From positions 1 to 64,000 of the forward strand of contig JBBIND010000013.1 in the NCBI GenBank assembly GCA_037444075.1: a stretch of DNA of 64,000 bases, given 5' to 3'. The translations under genes were made by a program, and so were the position numbers. The DNA is from JBBIND01 sp037444075 (lineage in GTDB: Bacteria > Acidobacteriota > Terriglobia > Bryobacterales > Bryobacteraceae). Below, in pieces: positions 35,691 through 44,471 of this stretch. Position 1 is the stretch's first letter. Each line of letters begins with the position of its first letter. The notes under the pieces were generated by a model, which had not been told where the DNA came from, ran no database searches, and was given only the letters and a program-made list of their open reading frames with translations.

Positions 35691-36983
35691 CTAGACGACG
35701 ATCCGCCAGGGCGCCCGCGCCGGCCGGGACAGCAATTTGCGGGCCTCCGCCTGCGCCGTGGTCCAATTCTTCTCGTCCCAATCCAGCCGGAGCCGGCTGA
35801 GCAGAGCCACGTTGGCCAGGATACAGGCCGTGGAGGACCGCTGGCAGGTTTCGATGTCGCTGATGGGTTTCTGGCGCGTGCGCACGCAATCGATGAAGTT
35901 GTTCCAGTGGGCCACGTTCATCTGGTTGAAGGAGCGTACTTCCGTCTCGCGCAGCGGACTGTTCGGCTCCGGCACCACACGGTAGCCGCTGCGATCCACA
36001 TACAGGGTGCCTTCATTGCCATGGAACAGGATGCCGCCGCCTTTGCCGAACATGGACTGACCGTTGCCGGAGCGGTTTTCATACGTTGCGATGAAGCCCG
36101 GGTACTCGTAAGTCACCTGGATGGTGTCCGGCGTTTCGCGGTTGTCCGTAAGCACGAGTTTGCCGCCCAGCGCCGTAATGACCCGCGGCATGGCCTCGCC
36201 GATGGCCATGTGCACGATATCCAGCCAGTGCACGCCCCAATCCGTCATCATGCCGCCGGCGTAATCCCAGAACCAGCGGAAATGCGAAAAAGCCTTCGGG
36301 TCCACCCCAAAGCGGTTCTTGTTATATGGGCGCTTCGGCGCGGGTCCCAGCCACATGTCCCAATCCAGCGTCGGGGGCGGGTCCCCGTCTGGAGGGTTGC
36401 CAATGCCGTCCGGCCGGGAGTTGCCGTAGTTCCAGGTACGGACGAACGTTACTTTGCCAATTTGCCCGCTGCGCACGATATCGGCTGCCTGTTGGAAGTG
36501 CAGGCCCGAGCGCTGCATCGTGCCCGCCTGCACCACCCGCTGGTACTTGCGAGCCGCCTGCACCATCTGGACGCCTTCCTCGACGGTTACGCAGATGGGC
36601 TTCTCGACGAACACGTCCTTACCAGCTTTGCAGGCTTCCACCGTCTGGTAGGCATGCCAGTGGTCCGGAGTGGAGATGCATACGATGTCCACGCTCTTGT
36701 CCGCGATGATCTCGCGGAAATCGCGCACGCCTTTGGCCTGTCCCTTCGTGGCGGCCACAGCCTTTTCCAGGTGCGGCTCATAGACGTCACAGACGGCGGT
36801 GACGGCCAGATTCTCCATCTTCAGCGTGAAGCCGAGGTTGGACATGCCCATCCGGCCCATGCCGATGTGGGCGACCGTGAGCCGGTCGTTGGCGCCCCTC
36901 AGGTTTCCGGTAAACATCGAAGTCGTGAAAGCGGCGCCGGCGGCTTTGATGAAACTCCGCCGCGGGGAATCCGATTGCGTCAT
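35691..36983 (-). CDS. Tat-signal Gfo/Idh/MocA family oxidoreductase
   Basis: A 430-residue NAD(P)-dependent enzyme with a Tat signal (SPRRSFIKAAGAAFTTSMF). The Rossmann domain reads VAHIGMGRMGMSNLGF, AVCDVYEPHLEKAV and DIVCISTPDHWHAYQTVEACKAGKDVFVEKPICVTVEEG, including the EKP catalytic lysine. The C-terminal domain contains RWFWDYAGGMMTDWGVHWLDIVHMAIG. This type acts on sugars, sugar acids or cyclitols, often in the periplasm with tightly bound cofactor. It is transcribed alone between the ABC ATPase and leuS. Confidence 0.9.
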   Translation of the reverse strand: MTQSDSPRRSFIKAAGAAFTTSMFTGNLRGANDRLTVAHIGMGRMGMSNLGFTLKMENLAVTAVCDVYEPHLEKAVAATKGQAKGVRDFREIIADKSVDIVCISTPDHWHAYQTVEACKAGKDVFVEKPICVTVEEGVQMVQAARKYQRVVQAGTMQRSGLHFQQAADIVRSGQIGKVTFVRTWNYGNSRPDGIGNPPDGDPPPTLDWDMWLGPAPKRPYNKNRFGVDPKAFSHFRWFWDYAGGMMTDWGVHWLDIVHMAIGEAMPRVITALGGKLVLTDNRETPDTIQVTYEYPGFIATYENRSGNGQSMFGKGGGILFHGNEGTLYVDRSGYRVVPEPNSPLRETEVRSFNQMNVAHWNNFIDCVRTRQKPISDIETCQRSSTACILANVALLSRLRLDWDEKNWTTAQAEARKLLSRPARAPWRIVV

Positions 36984-37107
36984 GAGTACCTCGCTTTGAT
37001 GCTGGTCCGCCCTTGCCGCCCATCCGGCAGGCAGTCCGCCGCACGGGCCGCGGGAGCCGCGGAACGAAGCATTGTATCACCTGCGGCAGCGGCGCGAGCC
37101 GCCAGCG

Positions 37108-39555
37108 TCAGCCGCGGATGACGATGTTGACCAGCTTGTCCGGCACGACGATGACCTTCACCACGGTCCGTCCCGCCACCATCGGCTTGATCTTCTCGTC
37201 CTCGAGTGCCTGCTGTTCCAGCGTTTCGCGCGCCGTGCCAAAGGGCGCCTGAATGCGCCCGCGCAGCTTTCCATTCACCTGGACAACAATCTCAGCTTCC
37301 GGTTCTCGAGCCAGCTCCGGGTCATGCTCCGGCCAGGCTTGCTTGAACACGGGTCCGGTCTTGCCTAATTGTTCCCAGAGTTCCTCGGCGGCGTAAGGCA
37401 CGAAGGGCCCCAGCAGCAGGACCAGCTTGTCCAGGATTTCGGTCATCGCCTCGGGCGTCAGGTCGTTCTCGAGCAGGTAGAGCTCGTTCACGAGCTCCAT
37501 GATGGCGGCGATGGAAGTGTTGAAATGCCAGCGCGTTTCGAAATCGTCGGTCACCCGCTTGATGGTCTGGTGCAACTTCCGGAGCGCCTTCGCATCCGCC
37601 TCGCCCGCGGCTTGCCCGGACCCCGTTCGGCTGATGTTGCGCGTCACGAACCGGTAGACCCGCCCGATGAAGCGGTGCAAGCCTTCGACTCCGGAATCGA
37701 GCCATTCCAGATCCTTCTCCGGGGGAGCGGCAAACAGCGCGAACAGGCGCGCGGTGTCAGTGCCATAGCGTTCCGCCATCGAGTCCGCGCTGACGACGTT
37801 GTTCATGGACTTGGACATCTTGGCCCCGTCCTTGATGACCATTCCCTGTGTGAACAGGCGCGTGGCGGGTTCGTCGTTCGTCACCAGGCCCAGGTCACGC
37901 ATGACTTTGGTGAAGAACCGCGAATAGATCAGATGCAGGATGGCGTGCTCCACGCCGCCGATGTACTGATCGATCGGGAACCAATAGGAGATGCGTTTGG
38001 AATCGAACGGCGCCTGGGCGTTGTGCGCGTCGCAGTAACGGTAGAAGTACCAGGAGGAGTCGATGAACGTGTCCATCGTGTCCGTCTCCCTCCGCGCAGC
38101 GGTCCCGCAGCGCGGGCACGGCGTCTCGACGAACTCCCGCACGTTCTCCAGCGGGGACCGGCCCTTGCCGGTGATGGCCACATCGGGAGGCAGCAGCACC
38201 GGCAGTTGATCGTCAGGCGCCGGAACCACACCGCATTCCGCGCAATGCACCACCGGGATCGGCGTCCCCCAATAACGCTGCCGCGAGATGCCCCAGTCCT
38301 TCAACCGGTAAGTAACGGCGCCCTTGCCGAACCCTTCCGCTTCCGCTTTGGCTGTCATCCGCCGGCGAGCCTCCGCGCTCTCGAGCCCGGAGAACTCCCC
38401 GCAGTTTTCGCAAACGCCGTCGTCGACAAAGGCCATTTTCATGGTGGCCTCGTCAGCCAGTTCACCATCCACCGGGCGTATGACGGGGCGGACCGTGATG
38501 TCGTATTTGCGGCAGAACTCAAAGTCGCGCTCGTCATGCGCGGGCACCGCCATGATGGCGCCCGTGCCATAGCCCATCAACACGAAGTTGCCTACCCAGA
38601 TCGGCAGTGCTTCCCCGTTATAAGGGTTGACGGCGAAACGCCCAAGCGGCAGACCTTCCTTCACCACGTCGCCCGGATCCTGGCGCCTGCGCGCATCGAT
38701 CATGGCTTTCACGCGAGGCCGCGTTTCGCCATCCACCAGTTTTTCCACCAGCGGATGTTCCGGCGCCAGAATGATGCAGGTAGCGCCGAAAATGGTGTCC
38801 ACGCGCGTGGTGAAGACGCGGATGGGTTCCCCGGTCTCCAGCCGGAAATCCACCTCCGTGCCTTCCGACCGGCCAATCCAGTTTCGCTGCATCGTGATGA
38901 CGCGCTCCGGCCAGCCTTCTTCCAGCTGCCGCAGGTCCGCCAACAGTTGCTCCGCGTACGCCGTGATCTTCAGAAACCACTGTTCCAGGGACCGCTGTTC
39001 GACGGCTGTGTTGCCATGCCGCCAGCAGCAGCCGTCCTTCACCTGTTCGTTGGCCAGCACGGTGGCGCACGCCGGACACCAGTTCACCAGGGCTTCCCGG
39101 CGGTAGGCCAACCCGCGCTCGAGCATCCGCAGAAAGAACCACTGGTTCCACCGGTAGTATTCCGGCTCGCAGGTGGAAAGCTCGCGGCTCCAGTCATAGG
39201 AGAAACCATAGCGGCGGTGCTGCCGCTTCATCTCCTCGATGTTGCTCAGCGTCCACTCGCGCGGGTGCCGGTTGTTGGCGAGGGCAGCGTTCTCGGCAGG
39301 CAATCCAAAGGCATCCCAACCCATGGGGTGCAGTACGTTGAAGCCCCGCATCCACTTGTAGCGCGCCAAAGCGTCGCCGATGGTGTAGTTGCGGATGTGG
39401 CCGACGTGGAGGGTGCCGCTCGGATAGGGCAGCATCTCCAGCACGTAGTACTTCGGACGTGTGTCATCTTCTTCGGCGCGGAACAGGGCGCCGTCTTGCC
39501 ACCGTTCGTGCCATTTCGGCTCGATACGCTTGTGGTCATACTGCTGTTCAGGCAT
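37108..39555 (-). CDS. leuS: Leucyl-tRNA synthetase
   Basis: An 815-residue class I aminoacyl-tRNA synthetase charging tRNA-Leu. HIGH motif as HVGH in PYPSGTLHVGHIRNYTIGD, CP1 editing domain (about 225-420, RVDTIFGATCIILAPEHPL), a zinc-like CAECGVVP region, KMSKS as GAKMSKSMNN, anticodon-binding domain and the C-terminal domain ending DKLVNIVIRG. Length is normal for bacterial LeuRS. The start at 39555 gives the usual short lead (MPEQQYDHKRIEPKWHERW). Confidence 0.97.
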   Translation of the reverse strand: MPEQQYDHKRIEPKWHERWQDGALFRAEEDDTRPKYYVLEMLPYPSGTLHVGHIRNYTIGDALARYKWMRGFNVLHPMGWDAFGLPAENAALANNRHPREWTLSNIEEMKRQHRRYGFSYDWSRELSTCEPEYYRWNQWFFLRMLERGLAYRREALVNWCPACATVLANEQVKDGCCWRHGNTAVEQRSLEQWFLKITAYAEQLLADLRQLEEGWPERVITMQRNWIGRSEGTEVDFRLETGEPIRVFTTRVDTIFGATCIILAPEHPLVEKLVDGETRPRVKAMIDARRRQDPGDVVKEGLPLGRFAVNPYNGEALPIWVGNFVLMGYGTGAIMAVPAHDERDFEFCRKYDITVRPVIRPVDGELADEATMKMAFVDDGVCENCGEFSGLESAEARRRMTAKAEAEGFGKGAVTYRLKDWGISRQRYWGTPIPVVHCAECGVVPAPDDQLPVLLPPDVAITGKGRSPLENVREFVETPCPRCGTAARRETDTMDTFIDSSWYFYRYCDAHNAQAPFDSKRISYWFPIDQYIGGVEHAILHLIYSRFFTKVMRDLGLVTNDEPATRLFTQGMVIKDGAKMSKSMNNVVSADSMAERYGTDTARLFALFAAPPEKDLEWLDSGVEGLHRFIGRVYRFVTRNISRTGSGQAAGEADAKALRKLHQTIKRVTDDFETRWHFNTSIAAIMELVNELYLLENDLTPEAMTEILDKLVLLLGPFVPYAAEELWEQLGKTGPVFKQAWPEHDPELAREPEAEIVVQVNGKLRGRIQAPFGTARETLEQQALEDEKIKPMVAGRTVVKVIVVPDKLVNIVIRG

Positions 39556-39621
39556 AGTTATCTTGTTACCGGGGTCCCGCCGGAGTCGCTGATTCTATTC
39601 TAGTGGCTGCCGGACCGCGGC

Positions 39622-41586
39622 TCAGCGGATGTGTTCCTCAATCCACTGCACGTGCCGCTGCATCAGGTCCAATATGAATTTCGGCTCGCGCGGCCCGTGC
39701 GGCATGCGAGGGTACACCACCATCTGCGTCTTGACGCCGCGCCGCTTCAGGGCATTGTACAGTTCGTAGCCCTGCGACACAGGCACGCGGATGTCCGCCT
39801 CCCCGTGCAGGATGAGCGCCGGCGTTCGCGCCCGGCCGACGTGCGACATCGGGGAATGCTGTCGATAGCTTTCGAAGTTATCCCAGGGTTCGCCCTGAAA
39901 ATAGTCGGGCAGAAAGCCCGGGATGTCCGCCGTGCCCGCAAAACTCCACAGGTTGGTGACCGCCGCGCCCACCACCGCGGCTTTGAACCGGTCCGTCTGC
40001 GTGATGATCCAACTCGTCATGAAGCCGCCGTAGCTCCAGCCCATGACGGTGAGTTTGGCCGGATCGGCGATACCCGCCGCGATGACGTGATCCACGCCCG
40101 TCATCAGGTCGTGGTAGTCCATGCCGCCCCAGTCCTTGATGTTGGCAAAGCGGAACTCACGGCCATATCCGCTTGATCCGCGCGGGTTCGGCCGGAGCAC
40201 CGCCCAGCCCTTCGCCGTGAAGGCGGCCAGCGGATAGATAGCCGGCCGCCCCAGGAAGTTCTCCATGAACACGCCCGCCGGACCGCCGTGGATGTTCAGG
40301 ATCAGAGGCACTTTGTCCCCCTCGCGATAACCCGCGGGCAGGCTCAGCAAGCCCTCGATCTCCAGACCGTCCTTCGACTTCCAGCGCACCACGCGCGTTT
40401 CTCCCAGCGGTGGCCGCGGCAGGCTCGTATTGGCGGCGCTGACCCTCTGCGGGCGGCCCCCGCTGAGGCTCATGACAAAAACCTCGGGCGGGTCTTGTGG
40501 AGCTTCCTCGACAAAGCCGAGATGCGTGCCCGTGGTGTTCAAGGCGCCCGCCATCGTGGTGCCCTTGGCAGGCTCGTAGAAAACGGCCGGAGCGCCTTCG
40601 AGTGGCATGGCAAAAATCGCACCCCGCGTGCGCCTGACTTCCGAAAACAGCACACGCCTCGAATCCGCCGTCCAGCCGATCAGGTTCGGTCGCTCATCCT
40701 GACTGAGCGGCAGCGGACGCACCTGGCCATTGCTGCGGTCGAGCACGGCCAAACGCGTTTGGCCCGGCCAGCGCGGCGGGTCGCCTGAAAGTTCGAAACC
40801 CACCCAGCGCCCGTCGGGGGAGTAGCGCGGGTTCGATTCCGCTGCGCCTGTCGCCGCCAGCGGCTTCAGCGCCCCGTTTTCGAGTGCCACTTCCCAGATG
40901 TCCCCGCGCGTCCAATAATCCGCTCCCGGCATCGGCCAGCGCTCCAGGGCGATGTGCCGCCCGTCCGGGGACCAGGCGAATCGGGCTACGTGGAAATCTC
41001 CACCCGCCAGTTGCCGCGGTGTACGCTTGCCGTCTTGACCGGCTTCGGCGGGGATCACCCACAGGCTCTGGTTCTTGGGATTCGCATCGACGACGCGGAG
41101 ATCACGTTTTTCCTTCTTGGCTTTTTCCTCCTCTTTGTCTTCTTCCGCTGCGCTGAACGCCAGCCAGCGGCCATCAGGAGAAACTGCGTAGGCGCCCAGG
41201 CTGCCTTTCCAGTCAGTCAGCATTTCGGCCTCGCCCCCGTCCACGGCAATGCGGTACAGGTTCTGTTTCCCGCTGCGCTCTGACAGAAAGTAGAGGAGGC
41301 GCGCGTCCGGCGAAAAAGCCGGCGAAGTAGCGCTCTTTTCACCGCGTGTAAGTTGAGTGCGCCGCGATCCATCCACACTGGCCAGAAAGATGTGCGTCAG
41401 CATCTCACTCTTCTCAGCTTCCATCACGGCTCGCGTCTGCTCATAGGCGGCCAAAGTGCCGGTTGCGGATAGCGCTACGCCGCCCACGGAATTCATTTGC
41501 ATGGCCAGTTCCGGTGTCCAGGAAGCAGGGTCCTGCGTCCAGACCGTGGACGCTCCTAATAAGGCGATGAGTGCTAGACGTTTCAT
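39622..41586 (-). CDS. S9 family (prolyl oligopeptidase-like) exported peptidase
   Basis: About 654 residues; 41586 gives MKRLALIALLGASTVWTQ, a Sec signal (an ATG at 41601 is possible). N-terminal WD40/TolB-like beta-propeller repeats (KSATSPAFSPDARLLYFLSERSG; GAYAVSPDGRWLAFSAAEE) feed a C-terminal alpha/beta-hydrolase domain: LILNIHGGPAG, nucleophile serine in VMGWSYGGFMTSW, DIRVPVSQGYELY and MPHGPREP for the acid and histidine. It cleaves peptides, probably in the periplasm. The IS66-type element is inserted 47 bases upstream of its start. Confidence 0.92.
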   Translation of the reverse strand: MKRLALIALLGASTVWTQDPASWTPELAMQMNSVGGVALSATGTLAAYEQTRAVMEAEKSEMLTHIFLASVDGSRRTQLTRGEKSATSPAFSPDARLLYFLSERSGKQNLYRIAVDGGEAEMLTDWKGSLGAYAVSPDGRWLAFSAAEEDKEEEKAKKEKRDLRVVDANPKNQSLWVIPAEAGQDGKRTPRQLAGGDFHVARFAWSPDGRHIALERWPMPGADYWTRGDIWEVALENGALKPLAATGAAESNPRYSPDGRWVGFELSGDPPRWPGQTRLAVLDRSNGQVRPLPLSQDERPNLIGWTADSRRVLFSEVRRTRGAIFAMPLEGAPAVFYEPAKGTTMAGALNTTGTHLGFVEEAPQDPPEVFVMSLSGGRPQRVSAANTSLPRPPLGETRVVRWKSKDGLEIEGLLSLPAGYREGDKVPLILNIHGGPAGVFMENFLGRPAIYPLAAFTAKGWAVLRPNPRGSSGYGREFRFANIKDWGGMDYHDLMTGVDHVIAAGIADPAKLTVMGWSYGGFMTSWIITQTDRFKAAVVGAAVTNLWSFAGTADIPGFLPDYFQGEPWDNFESYRQHSPMSHVGRARTPALILHGEADIRVPVSQGYELYNALKRRGVKTQMVVYPRMPHGPREPKFILDLMQRHVQWIEEHIR

Positions 41587-41624
41587 CACTTTCTGGTCCA
41601 TTCAAGGGGAATCTAACTGCTTTC

Positions 41625-41632
41625 TCTTGATT
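41625..41632. repeat. Left 8-bp target-site duplication (TCTTGATT)
   Basis: TCTTGATT immediately precedes the left inverted repeat and is repeated exactly at 46113-46120 after the right inverted repeat. Eight bases is the duplication length known for IS66-family insertions. The identity extends by chance a little on either side (CTCTTGATTCTAAC in both places). Confidence 0.8.
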
Positions 41633-41647
41633 CTAACAGTTCAGGTG
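41633..41647 (+). repeat. Left terminal inverted repeat of the IS66-like element
   Basis: CTAACAGTTCAGGTG matches the right end (GTAACAGTTCAGGTG read inward) at 14 of 15 positions; only the outermost base differs. Confidence 0.85.
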
Positions 41648-41829
41648 CCCTGATCCAGCGATTCCGCAACCACCTCCTGATTGAACAGGGTAAACTCCGC
41701 CAACTGTGTGTCCCCAAGCCTTGGCAGGAGCGCGTCCGCCAAGCCGTCCACGACTATCACGCCCTGCAACAGTTGATCGAGGAAGTCTCCGAACTGGAGT
41801 GGAAGCGCCTCCAGGAAAGGAAACGCTGA
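41641..41829 (+). pseudogene. Tail of a DUF6788-like transposon-associated protein
   Basis: One frame runs from the inverted repeat to a TGA at 41827-41829: IQRFRNHLLIEQGKLRQL, CVPKPWQERVRQAVHDYH, ALQQLIEEVSELEWKRLQER, KR. It has no start codon and no N-terminal half. The VP...VR.AV..Y..L..LIEE.SE pattern resembles the C-terminus of small DUF6788 proteins that accompany transposases. Family call is tentative; that it is a coding remnant is more certain. Confidence 0.5.
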
Positions 41830-41853
41830 GCGGCCCCTGCGGCGACTCATCGC

Positions 41854-42145
41854 CTAGGCCGAAAAGATCTTCGGTTTTTCTCTGGATTTGGCCGCCCCGA
41901 TCACCGACCGCCGGCGGGCGCCGCGGATGGCCACCGCCACCATCGTCAAAGCGGCCACCAACTCGGGCTTCCGGTAATCCCGGAAGCAGGCCGCGAACCG
42001 ACGCAAGATGCCGGTGCGCTGCTCCACCGGCCGCAACAGCAACGCACCCGCGTCGCTGGTGATCTGCCCGCCGTCGAACCGCGCCACCACTTGGCCGGAG
42101 AAATGGGATGCAAAAGCAGACGCCGGATTGGGTACACTCTGTCAT
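41854..42145 (-). pseudogene. IS1380-family transposase, 5' fragment with frameshift
   Basis: The ATG at 42145 opens MTECTQSGVCFC, the usual IS1380 start; the frame then shifts within about 42095-42115, and the next frame continues GQVVARFDGGQITSDAG, ALLLRPVEQRTGILRRFAAC, FRDYRKPELVAAL, the conserved N-terminus of IS1380 transposases. After about 95 codons the family similarity ends and a stop follows at 41854. The catalytic DDE region is absent. The end of the element probably lies near 42245 (GAGAAATCCGGGTTA). Confidence 0.75.
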
Positions 42146-42150
42146 AGCGG

Positions 42151-42218
42151 AAGCCGCCTCCTCATTGGCCTTAACTGCTTGTTCACAAACTCAGTTATGA
42201 CAAGAGAGGCGGCTTTTT
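42151..42218. promoter_or_regulatory. IS1380 leader hairpin covering the transposase ribosome binding site
   Basis: AAGCCGCCTC (42151-42160) pairs with GAGGCGGCTT (42206-42215), with an inner TAACTG/CAGTTA stem in the loop. On the minus strand the 3' arm includes the GAGGAGG Shine-Dalgarno sequence just before the transposase ATG at 42145. Such hairpins are known in insertion sequences to block translation of read-through transcripts. On the plus strand it is followed by TTTTT and could act as a terminator. Confidence 0.55.
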
Positions 42219-42348
42219 GCCAGAGTCTGATGAGAAATCCGGGTTAAAGGCGCGCCGAGGCCCTTGCTGCCGAGTAAAAGGCAGGTCAGTCCCGAACAAT
42301 GACAAACATCCCGTTGAAAATACGAGGGCTAAATCGTTGATTTCGTGC

Positions 42349-42376
42349 TTGACAAAAAAACGACCTGGTGTAGTTT
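42349..42376 (+). promoter_or_regulatory. Candidate promoter of the cargo genes
   Basis: TTGACA (42349-42354), 16-bp spacer, TAGTTT (42371-42376), about 60 bases before the GTG of the first cargo gene. The -35 box is perfect, the -10 box weak (a shift by one gives AGTTTC). The 100 bases before it (42246-42348) hold nothing recognised. Confidence 0.4.
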
Positions 42377-42436
42377 CGCTTATGGTGAGAGTGGAAATTC
42401 GCTGCGACTTCTGAGCGAACTTACCCGGGGGCGTCA

Positions 42437-43090
42437 GTGGTGACAAAGAGCGGTTCAGGGGGCAGGGCGAACGGATTCTGGCGGTTTCCCGTGCGGGCGG
42501 TTCTGCTCATGGGTTTGACCCTTGCCTGCCAACCGCTTCCAGGCTTCGGACAACCGCCGCAAGCCCCTCCTGGCGACGTAGTGGCCCGAGTGAACGGGGA
42601 GCCGATCACGGCGGCGCGGCTGGATGCCGCGATCAGGGGGCAGTTGGCTCAGTTGGAAGACCAGGAGCGCCGGCTCCGCCAGACCATGCTGCTCAAATGA
42701 ATCGACAACCTCTTGCTGGAGCAGGCAGCCCGCAAGGAGAGCGCCAGCCTGGAGGACTACCTGCGGCGGCACGTGGAAGGCGTCGCTGTGTCCGATCAGG
42801 AGGTCGAGGAAGCCTATCAGCGGAGCCGGGACCGGTTTCTTGGGGCCTTGGCGCCCGAGGCCAAGTACCGCATTCGCCGCGACCTGGAGGACAACCGCCG
42901 GTCCGATACGTTGCGGCGCCTTCTGGAACGCCTGCGCCGGGACGTTGAGCTGGGGCGCAAGGCCGGCGTGGACGGCACGCCGGCGATCTTTGTCAACGGA
43001 AGGAGAATCGCCGATGTCGGGCAGCTTGAGGGAGCCATCCAGGAGGCTGTGCGGCAGCTTGGCCTGCCGGAATCTGGCGAGGCGCGGTAG
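42437..43090 (+). pseudogene. SurA-N/DsbA-like exported thiol oxidoreductase, nonsense codon and lost CxxC core
   Basis: One frame holds two pieces separated only by a TGA at 42698-42700. Piece one starts at GTG 42437: signal with lipobox-like LTLAC (Cys30), then DVVARVNGEPITAARLDAAI, the SurA N-terminal pattern, ending RQTMLLK. Piece two goes on IDNLLLEQAARKES, VSDQEVEEAYQRSRDRFLG and ends VDGTPAIFVNGRRIADVGQ, the DsbA/Thioredoxin_4 C-terminus with its cis-proline. In full-length relatives a thioredoxin core with CPxC lies between; here RLLERLRRD runs straight into VELGRKAGVDGTP near 42935-42950, so about 130 codons including the active site appear deleted. A CGA-to-TGA change would explain the stop. 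Confidence 0.7.
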
Positions 43091-43688
43091 GGAGGCGGGG
43101 GGTATTCCGTCCTTGGCGCTGCTGGCACTGGTGCTGCTGTGCGTGGTCCCGCTGCTCTCGGCGCGGGAGAAGGAAGTGCGGGCCCGCTGGGAGGAACTGG
43201 CGCCGCTGGTGGAGCGCCGCGACGTGGAAACGGTGCTTACCAACGGGGTCCACGTGCGCGGCCGGGCCGAGAAGGTGCTGCCCGATGCGCTGGAGGTGCG
43301 GGTGAAGAAGACCTCGGACGAGGCGGTGATTCCCAAGGGGCGGACCCGGATTCCGCGCGAACTGGTAACCGTGCTGACAGTCACCTGGAAGCAGGGCCCG
43401 GCCAGGTTCTTGCTGGCCCCGGTGGTCGGAGCTGGCGGTTTCGTGTTGCTCCTCTACCTCGGCGTGTTTCCGGACCCCGACAGTTATGGCTGGAAGGTCA
43501 TCCCATACTGGGCCGCGGCGGGGTACGGCGTAGGCTGGGTCGGGTACAAGCTTGGCGCCGAGATCGACCTGAAGCGCCTCCGGATCGTCGTTGTCCGCGG
43601 CGCGCCAGCGGCCGACCACGGGTCGCCCGGCGCTGGGCAAGACGATGGACGAATCGAAATGGAAGGAGGAATCCCATGTTTGCACTAA
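43014..43688 (+). CDS. Membrane protein of unknown function (cargo gene)
   Basis: Up to 224 residues. ATG 43014 has AAGGAG nine bases upstream but overlaps the preceding pseudogene by 77 bases; a TTG near 43111 would give a shorter form starting at the signal helix. Features: a helix (SLALLALVLLCVVPLLSA), a small beta domain VETVLTNGVHVRGRAEKVLP followed by DALEVRVKKTSDEAVIPKG, reminiscent of an SH3/LSm-like fold, and one or two C-terminal helices (FLLAPVVGAGGFVLLLYLGV). Such proteins recur in acidobacteria without known function. The frame is intact. Confidence 0.6.
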   Translation: MSGSLREPSRRLCGSLACRNLARRGREAGGIPSLALLALVLLCVVPLLSAREKEVRARWEELAPLVERRDVETVLTNGVHVRGRAEKVLPDALEVRVKKTSDEAVIPKGRTRIPRELVTVLTVTWKQGPARFLLAPVVGAGGFVLLLYLGVFPDPDSYGWKVIPYWAAAGYGVGWVGYKLGAEIDLKRLRIVVVRGAPAADHGSPGAGQDDGRIEMEGGIPCLH

Positions 43689-44438
43689 GGACTTTGTCGG
43701 GAACAGTGCTGCTTTTGTTGGTTTGTAGCGTCAAGAACCTGCCGGCGCAAACCTGCTGGCTGTCGGTGGCCGGCTTGAATCAGAACAGGTTCGTGTGGGG
43801 GCCGGTGAACGTCGAGTGCGGGTGGGAGGGGAGCTGCTGGCATTCGCCGCCCTTTGGCAATTGGGGCGTAACGTCCAACTACGGCCAAAAGCAGGACGGC
43901 GATCAGTTCCAGGGCTGGAAACCAAAATGGAGCAAATTAACGTTTAGGTGGCAATTGCACTGGAATTCATGCACGTCGGGCTATCCGCCCCGAGTTGCGA
44001 CTATTACAACTGGAACGCCTGCACTCAACAAAGGGATTTGTACAGCGTGAACGTCCACGGGACGAAATCCTTCGCCGTCCAGGAGAACTGTCCTCGGGAC
44101 ACGAACGGCGATGGCGTCTGCGACACCGGGGGGTGCAAGGACGTGTACACCTACGGCGAGTGGACGAACTGGATGACCCTGTACGAGCTGGATCCTGCTT
44201 TCCCGCCGTGGTGCGGGGGTGACGACTTGGTCGAGACGCTGTACTTCCCGACTACTTACGTCTATCTGAGCTGCAATGTGGGCTGGTGCAGCGCGGCGCA
44301 GACCGCCTGGCAGACGCCCACCTCGGGTTGGGTGACCTCCGCGCAGATGGCCATGCTGGTGAACTACGGTTCTATCAGGACAGCGTGAACTGCGAGTACC
44401 TCAGATTCTCCAACCCGCAGTACAACTGCGTTTGGTAG
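43676..44438 (+). pseudogene. Cys/Trp-rich secreted protein gene with two frameshifts
   Basis: ATG 43676 follows GGAGGAATCCC and opens with a Sec signal (MFALRTLSGTVLLLLVCSVKNLPAQ). Coding runs in one frame through WLSVAGLNQNRFVWGPVNVE and KPKWSKLTFRWQLHWNSC, jumps near 43980-43995 (run of C) to CDYYNWNACTQQRDLYSVN and DTNGDGVCDTGGCKDVYTY, then near 44368-44373 to a third frame, YQDSVNCEYLRFSNPQYNC, VW, TAG at 44436-44438. Each jump equals one missing base. The protein would be about 253 residues, rich in Cys and Trp. Family unknown. Sequencing error is possible, but the neighbouring decay argues for real erosion. Confidence 0.65.
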
Positions 44439-44471
44439 GCAGAGCCGTGGATTGAACGAGGGGAGGCTCTC

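Noticed and set aside
37369..39603. 744-codon open frame on the plus strand across leuS
   Set aside because: Fully antisense to a clear leucyl-tRNA synthetase; long mirror frames are expected in high-GC genes and the translation shows no domain.
42698..42700. TGA as a selenocysteine codon
   Set aside because: It is in a helical segment away from any redox motif, no SECIS-like hairpin is evident after it, and the gene has also lost its CxxC region.
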